Assembly: GCA_004151065.3 (NCBI GenBank)
Contig: NWUY0303924288.1
Coordinates: 1 to 12,891, forward strand
Reading direction: 5' to 3'
Length of the DNA: 12,891 nucleotides
Source of the DNA: Larix sibirica
Taxonomy: Eukaryota > Streptophyta > Pinopsida > Pinales > Pinaceae
A model generated the notes under the pieces. It searched no databases. It was not told where the DNA came from and saw only the letters and a list, made by a program, of their open reading frames with translations. Shown here in pieces: positions 6,014-12,891 of the stretch. The position numbers were made by a program, and so were the translations under genes. Every line of letters begins with the position of its first letter. Position 1 is the first letter of the stretch.

Positions 6014-8040
6014 CTAGGTTGGAAGATGAGAAAAATGGTGAAATGGAGAACTTCCTATCAAGTCTAGCTTATAAATATTTCCATCCAACTTTGCATCCAC
6101 TGTGGTTGCTAAGAGATGCTTGAGTCCCATTTTGGTGAATCCACCACTGACTAGAACACTAATATCGGGATTTTAGGAGATTGGTATGTGGCTTTCAATG
6201 GCCCTAGCTTATCATGATAAAAGAGTTTCAATTTCAAGATATAGATATTGTATAGTTTGATGGAAGAGATGTGAATCCGAGCTCGACACAAGTTTTGTTT
6301 ATATGAAAGTGAAGTTGCATTATTTTCCTTGCTTTCTCTTATTTTCTGTTGGCATTGCATTGGTTATATAAATAACAACATTGACTAAGAAATAAGGAAC
6401 TATACTTTTCCCCTTGGATTAACATTCTTCTGTGTTCTTGTCAACTACACAATAATGAGAGACACTGAGGATGTGTTGGTTGTGAATGCTAAGGGAAACA
6501 ATGCTTAGAATATTCCTTTTCTCATGAAATGAGTTAGTTTTCCAATGGTCATTAGGTTCATGATTGTTTACATTAGGATTTCAAATGATTTATCAAGGTT
6601 GACTCTTATATTTCCATATATTTTCCTTCATTTCATTTTTGGGGATTTGCTTTCTTGTTGTACCCAAAGAATAATTTCATCCATTTTATAGCATTGGTAG
6701 TTTTTCTATTATAATTTATAGGCCCTATTGGAATTCTTGGGATATTTGGAAATACGCATGCAAAGTATTCAATGGTGGGAAGTTGTTACTGGGGAAATTT
6801 GTATCCATTATTTTGTATTTATGTTGAGCCTATTGCCATTCTATTTGACAATAAATTTTCTCAGCAAAGAAGTTCACATCTATTTGTTGAAAGCAAAAAA
6901 TTGTTCTAGCCTTGAAGAGTATAACACTAGATGGTTATGGGTGGGATTTACTGATGAGTAGACACTTCTAGTTTGGGAAATTTTTTATACTACTTGTATC
7001 TGTTGAATGGAATTGATTTGAATGGTCAAAGAGTGCAATTCACATCAGTGCAATAAAATAGACTAAATGGAATTTGAATAGGGAATCTTCTTGACTAAGG
7101 ATCGAGCTTTAATCTCAATGAATTAGGGTAGATACTTGTATCATGAGTGTACTTTTCAATTTAGTTGTTCAAAATAGACAACCATAATGGAAACTAACAA
7201 TCATGTTGGAGGTGTGCTAAAGATGAATGAGGCTCTAAATCTTATTCATACTATAGTTCAATAATTGTGTTTAGATTTTTATTTTGACCTTCCTTTCCAA
7301 GCATTTCCTTTCAAAGATAAACCTCAATATTTGATATACACAATTGAAATTCAATTTAATAAGGATAGGATTTTAGGTTTAGCTACCCAAATTCCGTCGA
7401 ATTATGTATGGGATTCTAATTTTGATACAAAGGTCAATACCTCTACACCTGTTTATAGAAATAAGAGCAATATCAAGATATATGATTTGTATTTGCAAAC
7501 CATTGTGGAGCTAAGACATTTCCCATATTGTCGTCTCAGAGACATATTTGTATCTTTATAGATTGTGGGGTAATCCTAGTAAGGACATAGTGTTCAATCA
7601 AAGGTACCCGATGACATTTACATTTGGTTTCAAACAAAGGGACATTGTTAACAATCTAGTCTCAAGATCAAAGTTGTGCCTCCGCTTGGGAGTAGGTGAA
7701 GGACATATGAAATGGATTCATTGTTGAATAATTAACATGCACTTCAGGACTATCAATTTTCTTAGTATGAGAAAACAAGATCTGGAAGTTGTACTTCGAA
7801 GGGAGATATATAAAAAATGTGAATTACCTGGGATGTTTCAAGAAGATGGTGAAAATGAGGGTTCTCAAAGATAATAAACTGTTATCAATTAGAAACTGCA
7901 TCACATTTGCAATTGTTTAAGAAGTTGTATGGACCAACTCTAAGCAAATTGACCAAAATTGAATCACACTGAAGTGTTGAGGTTTCACCATTATAGGAAT
8001 TATGCACTAACTTCTAGTAGCAAGTTTTTATATGTTCACT
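6014..8040. other. AT-rich intergenic DNA, no supported gene
   Basis: Two modest plus-strand open frames (6728-6961, 77 codons; 7265-7561, 98 codons) and one minus frame (6151-6360) show no domain or motif I recognise. Their composition is that of AT-rich non-coding DNA (Phe, Ile, Tyr, Leu, Asn). A TATA-like TTATAAATA occurs near 6070. No RNA gene was recognised. Decayed repeats too old to name are likely. Confidence 0.5.
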
Positions 8041-8880
8041 TCATTGTTTATATATGTATTGGAAAACCCTTGTAATCAAGTAATCAAATCCCTCAGATTG
8101 CATGATAGCTGGAAGGGAAGGGGGAAAATGAGAGAATGCAGTGAAACTAACCATAATCAAACATCCCAAGGCATATATGTCATAAACAAGAATAAATTAC
8201 CATATTGATTCAAATATCCACCTTTTAGGTTCCCAGGACATGCAATGAATTCAAGACAAACTGATTTAAGCTGTAAACATTGATGTTGTTCTACTAGTGC
8301 TAAAGTAGTTACAATTGTGTCTATGCTAATCTCTTCACACAGATTTGATTCTGACAGTAACCTGAGCCTATCCAAGCCATACCAATTTGATGTTACAAGC
8401 AAATGTTGGGTCATCAAGGTAGAAGACATGAAAGAGAACATTGCCTACTTATCACAAATTATGATTTTGTAAAAAACACAAGATCAACTAGCCTCACCTA
8501 ATTAAGTAAATAGGGAAATTGGATACATTTATTATCATAAAATAAAAAGTGTGGTAAAGATCAAATACAATAAAAAGAAATGGAACCACCTTAAATATTG
8601 GAGCTTCCATATCTTCAAATTTTATATTAACCATATTCTGATACCTCATTGGGCCAAAGAGTTGGGCATTGAATAGAGGTGAGCGAGTAGAAATCACCAA
8701 TATGTGAGCCTAGAAAGTTATCCCATCAACTTCAAAACTAACATCTGTACCCTTGGAAGTATACAAACGTTCACCAAAATCTTGACCATGGTTTGAATTT
8801 GGCACTGGAATGGAGTAAAAGTTCATCCTCAACATCAGCTTTATTGTCTTAATTTTATTAATGCTGAGAAGAGAGGTTTC
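8041..8880 (-). pseudogene. MATH-BTB (BPM-type) protein pseudogene, BTB and C-terminal part
   Basis: The intact family (plant BPM proteins) links substrates to CUL3 E3 ligases. In the first block, frame from about 8880, [21 protein letters not shown], then TRSPLFNAQLFGP and FEDMEAPIFK follow the family order for the BTB domain. A TAG at 8712-8710 stands where the family has a residue before AH (usually TFxAHK). The stretch after FEDMEAPIFK, normally LLHFIYWDSLPDMQELVG, is badly decayed. The second block, about 8444-8222, carries [28 protein letters not shown] and [14 protein letters not shown], the region after the BTB fold. An intron at 8221-8109 (113 bp, GT-AG) joins G|CT as Ala to the last exon, 8108-8041 (IMQSEGFDYL, then TGA), which lacks the usual KESCPSLLTE segment. 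No MATH domain was found upstream. Retained introns show it is a DNA-level copy, not a processed one. Confidence 0.85.
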
Positions 8881-9870
8881 CCTTATCCAATTCAGGCTTG
8901 GAATATGAAAATTTAACCTACAAAAGTGAGCTTTTCATCTCCTCTCAATGCTCCCGTCCCACTCTAGAGTGGGTGCTAGAATTTGTTATAGTTTCTTCAA
9001 CTTTCAACTACAGGCAAAGGAAAAGCATTTACAGTTTCAAATTTACAAGTGATGGAAGACCTCAATAATCAAGTAGCCTCCAAGTAGTGTTCATTTATGA
9101 CTAATTCAAAGACACTAATAGTACATTTGATTACCATACTTCCTATCCACTTTGGGTGTTGAAAAATGAATTTTGTCAAAATATTGAACACAATAAGGAA
9201 CATGGAAACAAAATCATTCTTGATTTATGATACAAAGAATCTTGTATCACATTATATTATTCGCTTCAAACTAACCTAGAGTACAAAACCCCAAAATCTC
9301 TCTCAAAATCTCTAGAATAGGTTTCTCAAATAAACTTAAAAAGAAAGTGGAATTTGTAAGGTCAATCACAACTGTTCATATTTTTGTGTTACCTAACACA
9401 TGTTAGATGTGGGACAAAGTGTGACTTCATGCCTACCAAAATGCAAGAGTTGTTAGATCATGACAATATTAGGATCCATGTTTAAGCTGCACAAAGAAAT
9501 GATTAACCTTTGCATTTATAAAACTAATCTCTCACTAGAAATTCATTCTGTGTCAATCCTATTCAAGCTTTGACATAGGCTTTGTTTCTTCAATTCTAGG
9601 TCAACGTTATTAGACATAATGGTTTGATCACCTGCCCTTGGTATTAGTAACTTGTGATTTATCTTCTCTCTTAACATTTTTTTCCTTCATGTACTACATA
9701 AGTAACTTCAAAAATATTCTTGAATAATTTTAATTTTTTCATATTTACTGAATTTTATATAATTTAATTTCAATCACAACAAGACTCAAGTTCAAGGGGC
9801 ATATAAAGCTTATGGATAGGTTGAGAAAGAAGAAGAGGTAGAGTTAGGTTCAAGACATTAAGATTGAAAA
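8881..9870. other. Intergenic stretch without a recognised gene
   Basis: A MATH domain belonging to the adjacent pseudogene would be expected on the minus strand here and was searched for by eye, but it was not found. No reverse transcriptase motif was seen upstream of the RNase H frame on the plus strand. A near-palindrome CTAACACATGTTAG lies at about 9392-9405. The DNA is AT-rich with many stops in all frames. Confidence 0.5.
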
Positions 9871-10281
9871 ATGAATATTTTTGGCTTTTTCAATGATAAG
9901 AAATTCCTGGAATCTATGGGGCCAAGGATCTATTGTAGCCTCAAATTTGAATGTGGATTAGGGAGAGGTACACATAATAAAGTTGAACTTCAAGCTATTT
10001 CCATGTTAATGAATTTGGCATTGGATTTGAGAGTAAGGGGCATCCAAGTTTATGGAGACTCAAAACTTCTTACCTCTTGGGTTGAAGGATCCACGAGGAA
10101 CATAAATTTGTCTTTGCATGGAGCCGTCATGAGGACATGGGACTTCAAATTTTCCTTTCAATGTTTTTCATGCAAACATGTGGGGAGGGAACTCAATCAA
10201 GACACTGACAATCGATCCAAAAAAGCATGTGGGATACATAAAGGATCCCTGAAGTTACAATTGGGTTTCTATATGGGATAA
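9871..10281 (+). mobile_element. LINE-type RNase H domain fragment
   Basis: A 136-residue open frame matches the RNase H-like domain at the C-terminus of plant non-LTR retrotransposon polyproteins. The order is ECGLGRGTHNKVELQA (catalytic Glu39), IQVYGDSKLL (catalytic Asp63), HVGRELNQDTDNRSKKA (His103 and final acidic Asp113), then a short tail and TAA. The first catalytic Asp, normally in FDGAxxxNPG at the domain start, is not present: FFNDKKFLESMG stands there, and no start of the domain is visible upstream. No reverse transcriptase or endonuclease precedes it and no poly-A tail was seen after it. It is therefore a decayed, probably 5'-truncated relic; the open frame may simply not yet have collected stops. 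Confidence 0.75.
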
Positions 10282-12578
10282 ACGAGGCACTTCCTCCTAG
10301 ACATATCTTTGAATGATGGTGCCTCATAGCCTACATGCATTTATGCTTGAGATGTAGACATCTTTGCATATCCATGGAAGAATTGCAATCCTGAGATGAT
10401 TTTTTTTGTTTTTTCATGTAATTTTGTATATGATTTTGCTTGGATATGCTGGGAAGAAAAAGGCTGATGCTTGTTTGAATTTCAGATTGAGATATCAAAA
10501 TCTCAGATCTAATATGCCTTACTTAGGTGAGACTGAATAAATCTATATTTTTTAGTTTTAATTAATGGAAAAGGATATGATCTTTTTATAAGGACAAGAA
10601 AACAAGAATCAAGCCCATTTCACTTCACTGAGACACTAGTTCATTATCATGTGAGCAAAAGTTTGTGGAATATGTATTTATCCACTCTATCTGGAAAAAT
10701 CATCATACTCATACCTCACATAAAGGAACAAAATTTTGTGTTTAACCACTGAAATTTCCGCCTTCTATCTCAACAACAGCTTAAGTGCCAAGCTGGACCA
10801 ACTAGAATGTGGGATTAAGGCCGTTTGCAAGATGATTGTGGGAATGACCTTCCTTTGGAGGTTTTGCAAGAGAAAACTGATATATATATGACCTCACCCA
10901 GGGTAAGCAAGGTGAACATAGTGATGCTGGTGTATAGATTAGTGAAATCACTCCATAGATATAAGAAACAAGGAGTAAAAGACATGAATCGAGATGAACA
11001 TGATTATTGATATACTTTGGATTACCCACTAGATCTGATTTTATGTTTATTTTCCAAGTAAAATCCTTGCAGGAAACACTCCAAATAATTTCCCACAATC
11101 CATGGATGGTACACGAGGTAAACCACAATCCTTGATTACAGAGCCTGGCCCCAAGGGGATCAATAGAATTGAACCCATGATCTTCCTAACTTGGGGGGAT
11201 ATCTCTCACGTATGACTCATGAACATTTGAGATAAACCTTGGGGCTAGATCTAATTTTATGTTATCAATATGTACTTGCAAAATTGACATTTTCTATACT
11301 TTTAAGGCAATCCATAATACTATGTGTACATTATTACAATTCCAGTGTTCTAGAATTTATTATGATATAAATATGAGTTTTCTACCTTCGTTGAGACTTT
11401 GATCTAAATTATAATGTTATTTGTTGTTCCACTGTGATGTGAATCTACTTTAATTAACAACATTGATGTATTGAAATATGAAAATGTCAATTTACAATCA
11501 ATGTCTTGCAATGGATTCAATTAACTATTTCCAATTGCATAAACATAATGTAGAGAGGGGGGTTTCCCCTTCCCTTTCAATTTGATTCCAAACATGCATC
11601 TAAAAAAGGTCAAGCCGAATGACCCTACCAGTCCCATGTTAACTAGAACCAAATAAACTAAATCTATTGTGGGGAAGTCTAGGTATCAAGGAAAGAATTT
11701 AAATGTAGAGAAACATAGGAACACATACAGATTTCTCAAAATCAACTTGAATATTTCTATCCAGAGACATTAAAGACCCCAATCATGGAATCTCTTTGTA
11801 CCTACAATTTGGTATTCATGATTGCAAACTTGCATAGAATATTTTGCATACAATATGTTTGGAATATCCATGCAAAGTGGCTTGTGAGCAAACCTATAGT
11901 GGTTGATTTGTAAATATTCATGGAGAAAATGTGATAAAACAGTTGGATCAAATTTAGGCTATTGTGTTTCTACAAAGAGACACCTAATCCAAAGAATGAA
12001 ATGTTTATATGGTAGAATGAGAGAGAACAATTGGAAGGATGCCATAACAACATAATTAAGTAGATATTAAGAGTAATCAAATTCCCTGTTTTGTTGGAGA
12101 GATGGGACAACACATGAACTTGAGGTGTCCAATTATTCCAAGGAATTATCTACATTTCTATATTTAAAAAATAGTTAGACAATTCCAAAATCAAAGGAAA
12201 TAACTCAACATTTGAATGATGATAAAAGGGAGGGTTAGAGACTTTTATATTGTTTGAGTGTATATGATGATAAAACCATGGAAAATATATCTACAAATTA
12301 TGGTGTATTCTCTTTATACTACATAAGTTGAAAGATGTAGATCCAAAGGTAAACTATGGTTTTCTAAAGCATATAAGATTGTCTTGAATTTTTCTTCTTT
12401 TCCCCTTTCATCGCTTAGATTTAAAACTTTAGGGAAAATGCTCTAAAATATTATAGCACTTGGATCGATCCAATTTAAATATTCCTCAAAATTTTCGTTT
12501 CTTTTCAATTTGTTCTATATAAATTTGAAACCTTAAAGGAAAATTCATATATGATATATATACAAGAAAACAAGTTTT
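10282..12578. other. AT-rich intergenic DNA, no supported gene
   Basis: The longest frame is on the minus strand (10802-11128, 108 codons). It has no recognisable domain and a Leu/Tyr/Ser-rich composition, and is judged a chance frame. A short similarity (CTAGATCT[GA]ATTTTATGTT) recurs at about 11029 and 11245. A weak SINE-like box is listed separately. Nothing else could be assigned. Confidence 0.5.
11165..11175 (-). other. Pol III B-box match (possible SINE relic)
   Basis: The minus strand reads GGTTCAATTCT, a full match to the tRNA or SINE B-box consensus GGTTCRANNCY. The surrounding minus-strand sequence has the GATCATGGGTTCAATTC wording common in tRNA-derived SINEs, and CCCCTTGGGG follows. 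I found no convincing A box at the expected distance and no tRNA cloverleaf. An 11-base match alone is weak. Confidence 0.25.
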
Positions 12579-12803
12579 TCAAGGTATTAAAAACTTACCA
12601 CTTCGGTAGTTCGGGCCAACGTCGAGATTGCTACAATACTCACCATTATCCACATCTTTCTCCTTGACATTCATCATTCTTTCAATATTTTCATTTAAGG
12701 ACATTGATAATCCATCCTTGAAAGGTTCTGAATGAGGCAAAAGTGGTGAGTTAAGGGTAGGGTCTGTATGTGTTAGGATAATTAATACTCCAACCTTGTC
12801 CAC
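12579..12803 (-). other. Unassigned open frame ending in a good splice donor
   Basis: The frame is open for 74 codons and is hydrophilic and acidic (SMSLNENIERMM, VKEKDVDNGEYC), unlike the AT-rich chance frames nearby. Near its end AAGTG|GTAAGTTTTT is a near-perfect plant donor (intron from about 12597 downward), so it could be an internal exon of a gene extending leftward or an old gene fragment. No partner exon or homologue was recognised. The first ATG-type start is not compelling; the frame should be read as an exon candidate only. Confidence 0.3.
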
Positions 12804-12891
12804 CTTAGTATTATTAGTCTTTTACTAGTATTAGATGATGTCATTTCCCCCCTAGTGTAGTGGTGTGCAGATGTCATCTAGGCCTCATTAT

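Noticed and set aside
7265-7561. 98-codon plus-strand frame as a gene
   Set aside because: No recognisable motif, AT-driven composition, and stops immediately before and after; no supporting splice context.
10802-11128. 108-codon minus-strand frame as a gene
   Set aside because: No domain, low-complexity hydrophobic composition, no exon partners, and surrounded by decayed DNA.
11150-11230. tRNA gene around the B-box match
   Set aside because: No acceptor stem, anticodon arm or A box can be drawn; at best it is a SINE relic.

Overview
The window is nuclear DNA from a plant. The evidence is a B2-type mitotic cyclin gene with many introns and GT-AG splice sites, plant-specific M-phase promoter elements, and decayed plant repeats (a LINE-type RNase H and a MATH-BTB pseudogene). 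A gymnosperm or another seed plant with large, repeat-rich intergenic DNA fits best, but the species cannot be told from the sequence. No bacterial-style gene, operon, CRISPR array or tRNA gene is visible.

Layout. Positions 1-840 are the 3' flank of the cyclin gene and carry short tandem duplications. Positions 842-4344 on the minus strand hold the complete coding part of a B2-type cyclin. It has eleven coding exons, and every junction joins in frame to give 429 residues from an ATG at 4344. A probable extra intron (4348-4578) interrupts the 5' leader. The 5' leader and proximal promoter run from about 4579 to 5230. They contain a 57-bp direct repeat, two MSA-type elements (AACGG core), a perfect 14-bp palindrome, a TGACGTCA site and a G-box. 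This is the architecture expected of a gene switched on at G2/M.

From about 5230 to the end the DNA is AT-rich and gene-poor. It holds a possible polypurine tract with an LTR start (5645-5656), a long fold-back (5847-6013), an intron-containing BTB pseudogene on the minus strand (8041-8880), a LINE-type RNase H fragment on the plus strand (9871-10281), a weak SINE-like B box, and an unassigned open frame near the right edge (12579-12803).

The only gene that looks functional is the cyclin. Its product would activate a CDK through the cyclin box and be destroyed through an N-terminal D-box, and the MSA elements upstream fit mitosis-specific transcription. I found no convincing new multi-gene system. 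The observations most worth checking are the fold-back, whose transition mismatches all become G:U pairs in plus-strand RNA, and two short stop-free introns of length 3n inside the cyclin box coding region.
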